A stretch of 39,411 nucleotides of DNA from assembly GCA_013388755.1 (NCBI GenBank), contig JACAEQ010000008.1, positions 1 to 39,411 of the forward strand, given 5' to 3'. The DNA comes from Chloroflexota bacterium. GTDB lineage: Bacteria; Chloroflexota; Chloroflexia; Chloroflexales; Roseiflexaceae. The translations under genes and the position numbers were made by a program. The notes below the pieces were generated by a model. That model saw only the letters and a list, made by a program, of their open reading frames with translations. It ran no database searches and had not been told where the DNA came from. The stretch's first letter is position 1, and the number at the start of each line of letters is the position of its first letter. Below, piece by piece: positions 6,963 through 13,628 of the stretch.

Positions 6963-7541
6963 ATGCCTGACCATTTCGACATTCTCGCTCCAGTCTACGA
7001 CCGGTTGATCGGGCCGCCTGATCCGGCACGGCTGCGCGCCCTGTTGCGTCTGCCTGTGAGTGGCTGGCTCCTCGACGCCGGCGGCGGCACCGGCCGGGTG
7101 GCCGCCGCGTTGCGCCCCTATGTCGGCGGCCTGGTCATCAGCGACCAGTCGCGCCCCATGTTACGCCGCGCCCGTGACAAACAGGCGTTACACCCGGTCC
7201 AGGCACAGGTGCACCGCCTGCCTTTTCCCGCTGGCTTCTTCGGGCGCATTCTGGTGGTGGATGCGCTGCACCACTTCCTGGATCAACCCGCAGCAGCACG
7301 TGAACTGGCGCGGGTACTGGCTCCTGGCGGGCGGCTGGTGGTCGAAGAGCCCGACATTGCCCGCCCGGCGGTGAAACTGGTGGCACTGGCCGAGCGTATG
7401 GCGCTGATGGGGAGCACCTTTCTGGCGCCGGATGTGGTGCGTGACCTTCTGGCGACACAGGGGCTTGTGGCGCATGTTGCCGAGCGCGACCGGTTCTCTG
7501 CGTGGATCATCGCTGACAAACCAGATGAGGGTGTCAGGTGA
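6963..7541 (+). CDS. Class I SAM-dependent methyltransferase
   Basis: A 192-residue cytosolic protein with a Methyltransf_11-type Rossmann domain. Motif I is LLDAGGGTGRVAA (residues 37-48), the acidic end of strand 2 is ISDQS, and the post-motif region VDALHHFLDQPAAARELARVLAPGGRLVVEEPD is typical of quinone/lipid-type methyltransferases such as UbiE-like proteins. The N-terminal DHFDILAPVYDRL also recalls the UbiE family. The substrate is unknown. Its stop codon overlaps the GTG start of the AhpD-like gene (GTGA), so the two are translationally coupled and belong to a four-gene operon that ends with a two-component system. Confidence 0.87.
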   Translation: MPDHFDILAPVYDRLIGPPDPARLRALLRLPVSGWLLDAGGGTGRVAAALRPYVGGLVISDQSRPMLRRARDKQALHPVQAQVHRLPFPAGFFGRILVVDALHHFLDQPAAARELARVLAPGGRLVVEEPDIARPAVKLVALAERMALMGSTFLAPDVVRDLLATQGLVAHVAERDRFSAWIIADKPDEGVR

Positions 7542-8050
7542 GCACATTGCCTGGTCGTACCTTTTCGCGCCGGCATTACGCAACCCTGCAGCAGTTGTGG
7601 GCCGATGTTGCCTGGCTGGCGCGCCATCGTCATCAGTTGCGCCAGGCCCGCCACACGCTCTCGCCGGCCTTTCGCGAACGCCTCATGCTGGCGGTGACGG
7701 CTGTCAATCGTTGTCGCTACTGCTCCTTCGCGCACACCTGCGCGGCACTCGCGGCAGGCGTACCGAAACACGAGATCACGCAGTTACTTGGCGGAACACC
7801 TGGCGCCGGCCCGGTGGACGAAGCGGTCGCGCTGGCGTACGCGCAGCACTGGGCCGAAACCAGCGGCTGGCCAGAGCCTGCCGCGCGGGCACGGCTCCAG
7901 GAGACATACGGCAGCGCCGCCGCCGATGCAGTTGATGCCATCCTGCACATGATTCACGTGGGAAACCTGCTGGGCAACACTGCCGACTATCTACTCTACC
8001 GGGTATCGGGTGGTCGCCTCGGACTGACCACGGATGACACGGGCCGGTGA
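7538..8050 (+). CDS. AhpD/carboxymuconolactone decarboxylase-like protein
   Basis: A 170-residue soluble protein of the AhpD-like/CMD family. The redox motif is CRYCSFAH (Cys59, Cys62, His66), the CXXCX3H arrangement used by AhpD-type peroxidase partners, here within NRCRYCSFAHTCAALAAGV. The rest is predicted all-helical, as in the family. It starts with GTG at 7538 overlapping the preceding stop and ends with a stop overlapping the next ATG (TGATG at 8048-8052). It may take part in thiol redox or peroxide defence. Its coupling to a response regulator and kinase suggests either that it is regulated by redox state or that it contributes to a signal. The function of this pairing is an inference. 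Confidence 0.83.
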   Translation: MSTLPGRTFSRRHYATLQQLWADVAWLARHRHQLRQARHTLSPAFRERLMLAVTAVNRCRYCSFAHTCAALAAGVPKHEITQLLGGTPGAGPVDEAVALAYAQHWAETSGWPEPAARARLQETYGSAAADAVDAILHMIHVGNLLGNTADYLLYRVSGGRLGLTTDDTGR

Positions 8051-8733
8051 TGAATGCAACGATCCTGGTCATTGAAGATGAAGCAAGTATTCGGACGGTA
8101 ACACGCGCCTATCTTGAGCAGGCAGGGTTCCGCGTGTTACTGGCGGTCAGCGGGCTGGAAGGGCTGGAGGTTGCACAGCGCGATCGGCCGGATCTGGTGG
8201 TACTCGATCTGAACCTGCCGGGCATGGATGGTATGGAGGTGGCAGCACGGCTGCGGCAGGAGTCGGACATATATATCCTCATGCTCACGGCGCGCAGCGA
8301 CGAAAGCGATCGGGTCGCCGGGTTGCGGATCGGCGCGGATGATTACCTCTCCAAGCCGTTCAGCCCGCGAGAACTTGTCGCGCGCGTCCAGGCCATTCTG
8401 CGCCGGCGTCGCTCCGCTCCGCCGGTTGATGCCGTGCTGCGGTTCGCCCATGTGCGTATTGACCCGGACCGCCGCGAGGTGCGCGCCGCCGAGCGCCTGA
8501 TTGACCTGACCACCACCGAGTTTGATGTCTTGCTGGCACTGGCGCGGCATCATGGCCGGGTGCTGAATCGGGAACAGATTCTCGACCTGGTCTGGGGTGA
8601 CGATTTCTATGGCACCGACCGCGTGGTAGACGTGTACGTCGGGCAGGTGCGACGCAAACTTGAGGCTGCAACCGGCACACAACTCATCCAGACGGTGCGT
8701 GGCGTCGGCTACAAGTTTGTTGATGAGCGGTAA
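8050..8733 (+). CDS. OmpR/PhoB-family response regulator
   Basis: A 227-residue transcription factor with a receiver domain (residues 1-120) and a C-terminal winged-helix DNA-binding domain (~130-227). Acidic pocket residues are in VIEDE (8-12); the phospho-acceptor is Asp53 in VLDLNLPGMDG; the conserved Lys is Lys102 in YLSKPFSPREL. The effector domain ends with the typical RVVDVYVGQVRRKLE and IQTVRGVGYKF motifs. The ATG at 8050 is preferred over the GTG at 8047 because it overlaps the upstream stop as TGATG. Its kinase follows 18 bases later. Regulators of this class bind direct repeats spaced about 11 bp, a pattern also seen at 30419-30459, although nothing links the two directly. Confidence 0.95.
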   Translation: MNATILVIEDEASIRTVTRAYLEQAGFRVLLAVSGLEGLEVAQRDRPDLVVLDLNLPGMDGMEVAARLRQESDIYILMLTARSDESDRVAGLRIGADDYLSKPFSPRELVARVQAILRRRRSAPPVDAVLRFAHVRIDPDRREVRAAERLIDLTTTEFDVLLALARHHGRVLNREQILDLVWGDDFYGTDRVVDVYVGQVRRKLEAATGTQLIQTVRGVGYKFVDER

Positions 8734-8751
8734 CTGTTCACAATAGCAGAC

Positions 8752-9810
8752 ATGGGAGTATGGCGACAATTGCGCTGGCGGATCGTGGCAGCGCAGATGC
8801 TGGTTGTGCTGGCGGGCGTTGTGACCCTGATCGTCACTGCCGAAGCACTGGCGGCGCGCGCCGTGGCGCCGGAGCTGCTGCCGGCGTTCGAGGCGGCGGT
8901 CGTCAAGGCACTGGTCGTTGCGGCGCTGGCGGCGGCGGTTGTCGGCCTTGGCACCAGCATCGTGCTGGTGCGCGAGATCCTGCGCCCGCTGCGCCAGCTT
9001 GCCGCAAGCAGCCGGCGCATCGCCAGCGGCCACTATGGCGAACGCATCGCCGTGCCGATCAGTGATGAGCTACGCGACGTGGCGCAGAGCTTCAACCAGA
9101 TGGCAGAGTCGCTGGCGCAGATTGAGCAGCAGCGAGTCACATTGATCGGCAACGTGGCACACGAGCTCCGCACGCCGCTGGCGGGGCTGGAAGGCTACCT
9201 GGAGGGTTTGCTTGACGGCGTGCTGCCGAATGATCCCGAAACGATCAGCGCCATGCAGCATGAAGTGCGGCGCCTGCGCCGCCTGGTGGATGACCTGCAA
9301 CACCTCTCGCGTGTCGAAGCCGGTCAGATCATCCTGCAGCCGGAAGTCTTCGATATTGTGCCGCTGGCGCAGCGAATAGTCTCACAATTGCGCCCGCAAC
9401 TGATCGAACAATGCCTGCAGGTGGCCGTTGCAGCGCCAGGCGAGCCATTGCTGGTGCGCGCCGATCCGGATCGTACCGCGCAGGTGCTGGTAAACCTGGT
9501 GGGCAATGCCATCCGGTATACCCCCGAAGACGGTTGTATCACGATCCGTATCCGGGGTGATGCGTCGCATGCGCAGATCGCCATCGAGGACACCGGGATC
9601 GGGATTCCGCCCGAGGCGTTGCCATACCTGTTCGAGCGTTTCTACCGCGTCGATCCGTCACGCAGCCGGGCAAGCGGCGGCAGCGGGATCGGCCTGACGA
9701 TCGCCCGCCATCTGGCATGGGCGATGGGTGGGGACATTACCGCTGCCAGCCCCGGCATCGGCCAGGGTAGCACATTTACGCTAATTCTCCCACGTGCCGA
9801 ACCAGTGTAA
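8752..9810 (+). CDS. Membrane sensor histidine kinase (HAMP-HisKA-HATPase)
   Basis: A 352-residue inner-membrane kinase, partner of the response regulator just upstream. It has a TM segment at ~10-32, a very short external loop (~33-50), a second TM (~52-74), a HAMP region (~75-125), and a HisKA domain with His137 in NVAHELRTPLAGLEG. The ATPase domain follows: N box LVNLVGNAIRYTPEDG, G1 DTGIGIP, F box LFERFYRVDPSRS and G2 GSGIGLTIARHL. The external loop is too short for a periplasmic ligand domain, so it probably senses an intramembrane or cytoplasmic cue, or depends on another protein. It is the last gene of the operon. Confidence 0.95.
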   Translation: MGVWRQLRWRIVAAQMLVVLAGVVTLIVTAEALAARAVAPELLPAFEAAVVKALVVAALAAAVVGLGTSIVLVREILRPLRQLAASSRRIASGHYGERIAVPISDELRDVAQSFNQMAESLAQIEQQRVTLIGNVAHELRTPLAGLEGYLEGLLDGVLPNDPETISAMQHEVRRLRRLVDDLQHLSRVEAGQIILQPEVFDIVPLAQRIVSQLRPQLIEQCLQVAVAAPGEPLLVRADPDRTAQVLVNLVGNAIRYTPEDGCITIRIRGDASHAQIAIEDTGIGIPPEALPYLFERFYRVDPSRSRASGGSGIGLTIARHLAWAMGGDITAASPGIGQGSTFTLILPRAEPV

Positions 9811-9843
9811 CGATCCCCTCGCACTGTTCCTCATTTGAATCTA

Positions 9844-9852
9844 TGCTATACT
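9844..9852 (+). promoter_or_regulatory. Extended -10 promoter element TGCTATACT
   Basis: TGC followed by TATACT (9847-9852). No good -35 is seen at 17 bp, but an extended -10 can work without one. If used, the sugar-binding protein mRNA would have a ~335-base leader containing the whole palindromic element 9893-9992. Confidence 0.4.
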
Positions 9853-9868
9853 TTCGACGTTTCTTAGA

Positions 9869-10022
9869 GCCTCTCCGAATAACGGACTGGATGTCATTGC
9901 GAGCGAAGCGAAGCAATCTCCTCTCGGGCCGCTCGATTGCGTCAGCCACGCTGCGCGCGCTGCAGGCGGTCGCTGGCGCTCCGCGCAATGACCGCATGCC
10001 CATGGGTTTTCGGATAGGCACT
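9869..10022. repeat. GTCATTGCG-type dispersed palindromic element, copy B (intact ends)
   Basis: The 100-base core at 9893-9992 has perfect 9-bp terminal inverted repeats: GTCATTGCG and CGCAATGAC. The inward sequences GAGCGAAGCGAAGCAATCTC and CGCTGGCGCTCC extend the pairing imperfectly. An outer, weaker inverted pair (TCCGAATAAC at ~9873, GTTTTCGGA at ~10007) suggests a larger unit. Copy A is at 6560-6690. REP/MITE-like elements beginning with such ATTGCGAGCGAAGCGAAGCAATC sequences occur in many bacteria. Confidence 0.8.
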
Positions 10023-10195
10023 TACTGTAGAAAGATCGCGCGACGCCATCATGCTCGCGGCCAGTGCATCGCTCCACGGGCCCGGAGCCATATCGTCGAT
10101 CGCGTGCGTTGTGCGAGCGAAAGGAGGCTGGCGCTTCGCCCGGTTAAGCCCCACTATGAATGGCATACGCTGATGTTCTGAAAGGCAATGACGCT

Positions 10196-11512
10196 ATGCA
10201 GATGACCAGATGGGTCAGATTCCTCGGATCATTCTCGATCGTCACGCTCATTCTGGCGGCCTGCGGCGGCGCTCCCGCTACGCCGGCCGCTCAGCCGACG
10301 ACGGCACCTGCAGCGCCGACCGCTGCCCCCGCATCGACAGGTGGCGGCAAGCTCGAAATCTTCAGCTGGTGGACAAATGGTGGCGAAGCCGATGGGCTCA
10401 ACGCCATGTTCGACATCTACAAGCAGCAGAACACTGGCATCGAAATCGTGAATGCGACCGTAGCTGGCGGTGCAGGAACCAATGCCAAGACGGTACTCAA
10501 GACGCGCCTGCAGGGCGGCCAGCCACCCGATAGCTGGCAGGTGCACGCCGGCAAGGAACTGACATCATACGTGGATGCGGGCCAGATGGAGCCGCTGACG
10601 CAGTTCTTCAAGGATCAGGGCTTCGACAAGGTGATGCCCCCCAGGTTGCTGGAGCAGATCACCTACAATGGCGAGATCTGGTCGGTGCCGGTGAACATCC
10701 ACCGCTCGAATGTGCTCTGGTACAACATCAAGGTCTTCCAGGACAATGGGCTCCAGCCGCCGAAGACCATGGATGATTTCTTCACCGTGGCCGAGGCGCT
10801 GAAGTCCAAAGGCATCACGCCACTGGCCGTCGGCGGCAGCGACAAGTTTGAAACGCCGCACCTCTTCGAGAGCGTGCTGCTGGCGACCTTCGGCCCGGAG
10901 GATTACGCCAAGCTGTTCCAGCCCGGCGCCGACTGGAGCGATCCGCGCGTCAGGCAAGCGGCTGAGACGGCGGCAAAGATGCTGGAGTACTCCAACAGCG
11001 ACCGCTCATCGCTCGGCTGGGCCGATGCGGCGCAACTGGTCCTTGATGGCAAGGCCGGCATGACGATTATGGGCGACTGGGCGCATGGCTACTTTATCAG
11101 CAAGGGCGCCAGAGTCGGCGTAGATTATGGTTATGCCGCCGCCCCCGGCACCGACGGTATCTTTATGTGGCTGTCGGATAGCTTTGGCCTGGCGAAGGGC
11201 GCACCGAACCCGGAGCAGGCCCGGGCATGGCTGGCGCTCTGCGGCTCACGTGAAGGGCAGGACGCCTTCAACCCCAAGAAGGGCTCCATCCCGGCACGGA
11301 CCGATGCCGATGTCAGCCTGTATGACGAGTACCTGCAGTACTCGATCAAGGCCTTCGGCAGCGAACAACTGGCGCCCAGCGTGGTGCATGGCGCGGCGGC
11401 GCCCGAGGCGTATATGACCGAGTATGGCAATGCGCTGAACGTTTTCGCCAGCGACCTGGATGTTGATGCGGTCGTTCAGGCATTGCAGGACGCTGCCAGG
11501 GATCTCAAGTAG
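10196..11512 (+). CDS. Sugar ABC transporter substrate-binding lipoprotein (CUT1 type)
   Basis: A 438-residue extracellular solute-binding protein (family 1). It has an N-terminal lipoprotein signal: hydrophobic residues 9-20, then the lipobox LAAC with Cys23, followed by a low-complexity Ala/Pro/Thr linker (~26-50). The mature domain has the motifs of maltose/oligosaccharide binders: LEIFSWWTNGGEADGL, LKTRLQGGQPPDSW, VPVNIHRSNVLWYN and GKAGMTIMGDWAHGYF. It would deliver sugars to the two permeases encoded downstream. The start at 10196 follows AAAGG ten bases upstream; the frame extends to an ATG at 10160 that would add 12 non-signal residues. The gene is separated from the permeases by 212 bases with two hairpins, which would favour higher expression of the binding protein. 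Confidence 0.93.
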   Translation: MQMTRWVRFLGSFSIVTLILAACGGAPATPAAQPTTAPAAPTAAPASTGGGKLEIFSWWTNGGEADGLNAMFDIYKQQNTGIEIVNATVAGGAGTNAKTVLKTRLQGGQPPDSWQVHAGKELTSYVDAGQMEPLTQFFKDQGFDKVMPPRLLEQITYNGEIWSVPVNIHRSNVLWYNIKVFQDNGLQPPKTMDDFFTVAEALKSKGITPLAVGGSDKFETPHLFESVLLATFGPEDYAKLFQPGADWSDPRVRQAAETAAKMLEYSNSDRSSLGWADAAQLVLDGKAGMTIMGDWAHGYFISKGARVGVDYGYAAAPGTDGIFMWLSDSFGLAKGAPNPEQARAWLALCGSREGQDAFNPKKGSIPARTDADVSLYDEYLQYSIKAFGSEQLAPSVVHGAAAPEAYMTEYGNALNVFASDLDVDAVVQALQDAARDLK

Positions 11513-11529
11513 CGCGGTTGCCCTTCTGG

Positions 11530-11640
11530 AGGCCTCGCGCAACGATTGTGCCAGCCTTCGGTAGAGCGGTACTTCTCCTGATGTGGTGCGGTGCGGCAGG
11601 CGAAGCTGCTATACCACACCACATCAGGAACACCACACTG
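11530..11640. repeat. Dispersed repeat/hairpin downstream of the binding-protein gene (partner at 17455-17560)
   Basis: The stretch contains CTCGCG, CGATTGT, CCTTCGGTAGAG, TACTTCT and GATGTGG in the same order as 17455-17560. It folds into a long hairpin: GATGTGGTGCGGT (11580-11592) pairs with ACCACACCACATC (11613-11625) with one mismatch, and GCAG/CTGC inside can extend it. There is no T-run after it. In this position it could protect the 3' end of the binding-protein mRNA. Confidence 0.65.
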
Positions 11641-11665
11641 GTTTCTCCTCTTCCTTCTCCGAAAG

Positions 11666-11688
11666 CGCGGGAGCCTGGCGCTCCCGCG
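11666..11688 (+). terminator. Strong hairpin between binding protein and permease genes
   Basis: CGCGGGAGC (11666-11674) and GCTCCCGCG (11680-11688) form a perfect 9-bp stem with a five-base loop, followed by TGTAATTATCC. It lies 36 bases before the permease start. There is no strong T-tract, so it may act as a partial terminator or RNA-stabilising stem and lower permease expression relative to the binding protein. Confidence 0.55.
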
Positions 11689-11724
11689 TGTAATTATCCG
11701 TCACCGCGCCCGTGAGGAACGTGC

Positions 11725-12717
11725 ATGCAACAGGCAAAGACACTGAGTGCGCGACCCGCCCGCCCAGCCCGCTGGCTCAACCGCGATCGCGTGATTGCCC
11801 TCCTGATGATCAGCCCGTCGGCGCTGGCGATTGCCGTGTTTGTGTATGGCTTCATCGCCTGGACGGGGTATGTGTCGTTGACCAGCTGGAACAGCCTGGC
11901 GACGACATCAACCTTCGTCGGTTTTGACAACTACCTGTCGGTCTTTGCCACCGGGCGGTTTCAAACCAACATTCGTAACCTGATCGTCTTTACCGCCTTT
12001 TTTCTTCTCGCTTGCTTGCTGATTGGCTTGCTGCTGGCGGTGCTGGTCGATTCGCGCATTCGCTTTGAGGGTTTTTTCCGCTCGGCATATATCTTCCCAA
12101 TGGCGTTGTCGTTCATCGTCACCGGTGTTGTCTGGCGGTGGCTGTTTGCGCCGGGCAACTGGCCGGACGATCCGACGGGGATTAACCTGCTGTTCAAACA
12201 ACTTGGCCTGGGATTCTTCCAGTCGGCGTGGATTACCGATACCGGCGTCGTGCCGGGCTGGCGCGTCGAGGGGCTGCGCACCCGCATTGGCGTGCCGATG
12301 GCGATGATTCCGGTGGTCGTTGCGGCTGTCTGGCAGATGTCGGGTTTTGTGATGGCTATGTACCTGGCAGGGTTACGCGGCATTCCGGACGAGATCAAAG
12401 AGGCGGCCCGGGTAGACGGCGCAAGCGAATGGCAGGTGTTTCGCACCATTACCCTGCCGTTGCTGCAACCGATCACACTCAGTGCGGTGATCATTCTGGG
12501 GCATATCTCGCTGAAAATCTTCGATCTGATTGTCACCATGACGGGCGGCGCGCCGGGGAACAATACCGAAGTGCCTGGCCTCTACATGTATGAGATTACC
12601 TTCAAAGCCAACAAGTTTGCCGAGGGCGCGGCGGTCGCCATGGTGATGCTGGTGGTGGTGGCGCTCCTGGTGGTGCCGTACCTGATCTATAGCCGCCAGA
12701 CGGAGGTCGAACGATGA
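11725..12717 (+). CDS. Sugar ABC transporter permease, MalF/UgpA-like
   Basis: A 330-residue integral membrane protein with about six TM segments. The ABC permease signature (EAA loop) is at GLRGIPDEIKEAARVDGAS, followed by EWQVFRTITLPLLQP, which contacts the ATPase. Family members form a heterodimer with a MalG-like subunit; the next gene is that partner and overlaps by four bases (ATGA). The ribosome binding site GAGG sits seven bases before the ATG at 11725. A periplasmic loop around residues ~135-195 (GNWPDDPTGINLLF...) is larger than average. The sugar cannot be stated from sequence. Confidence 0.94.
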   Translation: MQQAKTLSARPARPARWLNRDRVIALLMISPSALAIAVFVYGFIAWTGYVSLTSWNSLATTSTFVGFDNYLSVFATGRFQTNIRNLIVFTAFFLLACLLIGLLLAVLVDSRIRFEGFFRSAYIFPMALSFIVTGVVWRWLFAPGNWPDDPTGINLLFKQLGLGFFQSAWITDTGVVPGWRVEGLRTRIGVPMAMIPVVVAAVWQMSGFVMAMYLAGLRGIPDEIKEAARVDGASEWQVFRTITLPLLQPITLSAVIILGHISLKIFDLIVTMTGGAPGNNTEVPGLYMYEITFKANKFAEGAAVAMVMLVVVALLVVPYLIYSRQTEVER

Positions 12718-13586
12718 GCAGCGTGCCATTGCCCATGTCGCGCCAGTCGCGGATTTCCTGGTCGCGGGTCATTATCTATACGGTGATGATCCTGTTCCTG
12801 CTATTCTACCTGTTGCCAGTCTACCTGATCCTGATCACCAGTTTCAAAAGTTTCGACCAGGTGAGCCTGAGCCGCATGTGGGATCTGCCGAACGGGTTCT
12901 CGCTCGCGAGCTTCGATCGCGCCTGGAACGGCGGTGAAGGCGTCATCGGCATGCGCGGCAGCTTCTGGAACAGTATTCAACTTGTCGTCCCGGCGACGGT
13001 TATTTCGTGCCTGCTGGGATCGCTCAATGGGTATGTGCTCTCGAAATGGCGCTTCCCCGGCTCAGAAACGCTCTTCACCCTGATCCTGTTCGGCATGTTC
13101 ATTCCCTATCAGAGCGTGCTGGTGCCGCTGGTTGAGGTGCTGCGCGAGATCCGGCTGTATGCCTCGATTCCGGGGCTCATCCTGGTACATGTGGTCTATG
13201 GCATTCCAATTACCACCTTGATCTTCCGCAACTATTACGCGACCGTGCCGAACGAGCTCCTGGAGGCGGGCAAGATCGACGGCGCTGACTTCTTCGGCAT
13301 CTATCGCCACGTCATGTTACCGATCTCGGCGCCAGGATTTGTGGTCGTGGCCATCTGGCAGTTTACTTCGATCTGGAACGAGTTTCTGTTTGGCCTGATT
13401 ATCACCAATGATCCACAACTCCGCCCGGTAACGGTGGCGCTCCAGAACCTGTCGGGCAGCCAGTTCACGCAATGGAACGTGCAAATGGCCGGAGCGCTGC
13501 TGGTGGCGCTGCCGACCTTGCTGGTGTATATCTTCCTCGGCAAGTATTTCCTGCGCGGCTTGCTGGCTGGTTCACTGAAGGGATGA
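12714..13586 (+). CDS. Sugar ABC transporter permease, MalG/UgpE-like
   Basis: A 290-residue inner-membrane permease with about six TM segments. The start motif region (YTVMILFLLFYLLPVYLILITSFK) and the EAA loop PNELLEAGKIDGADFFGIYRHV followed by MLPISAPGF are typical of MalG-like CUT1 permeases. It overlaps the preceding permease gene by ATGA, so the pair is co-translated. No ATPase gene follows: a 12-bp hairpin terminator comes five bases after the stop. In CUT1 systems a shared MsmX/MalK-type ATPase encoded elsewhere often serves several importers, and that is the likely case here. Confidence 0.94.
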   Translation: MSSVPLPMSRQSRISWSRVIIYTVMILFLLFYLLPVYLILITSFKSFDQVSLSRMWDLPNGFSLASFDRAWNGGEGVIGMRGSFWNSIQLVVPATVISCLLGSLNGYVLSKWRFPGSETLFTLILFGMFIPYQSVLVPLVEVLREIRLYASIPGLILVHVVYGIPITTLIFRNYYATVPNELLEAGKIDGADFFGIYRHVMLPISAPGFVVVAIWQFTSIWNEFLFGLIITNDPQLRPVTVALQNLSGSQFTQWNVQMAGALLVALPTLLVYIFLGKYFLRGLLAGSLKG

Positions 13587-13591
13587 TGCAA

Positions 13592-13618
13592 GGCGCGCCG
13601 TCGTTGCGACGGCGCGCC
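13592..13618. terminator. Bidirectional hairpin terminator between convergent genes
   Basis: GGCGCGCCGTCG (13592-13603) pairs perfectly with CGACGGCGCGCC (13607-13618) around a TTG loop. It sits between the stop of the MalG-like gene (13586) and the stop of the minus-strand SH3b gene (13629). There is no strong T-run on either side, so termination may need help from other factors. Confidence 0.65.
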
Positions 13619-13628
13619 CGGCTGGCCG

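Larger units (their letters stand above)
9811..10195. other. Intergenic region before the sugar ABC operon
   Basis: 385 bases without a supported gene. It holds an extended -10-like promoter (9844-9852) and a complete palindromic dispersed element (9869-10022). Short frames overlapping it are translations of the repeat. The remainder (10023-10180) shows no obvious feature. Confidence 0.7.

Noticed and set aside
6428-7029. Minus-strand frames (93 and 183 codons) upstream of the methyltransferase gene
   Set aside because: They consist largely of translated repeats (6560-6806) and overlap the start of the methyltransferase gene.
8137-9033. 298-codon minus-strand frame under the two-component genes
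   Set aside because: Shadow of receiver and kinase coding sequence; no domain seen.
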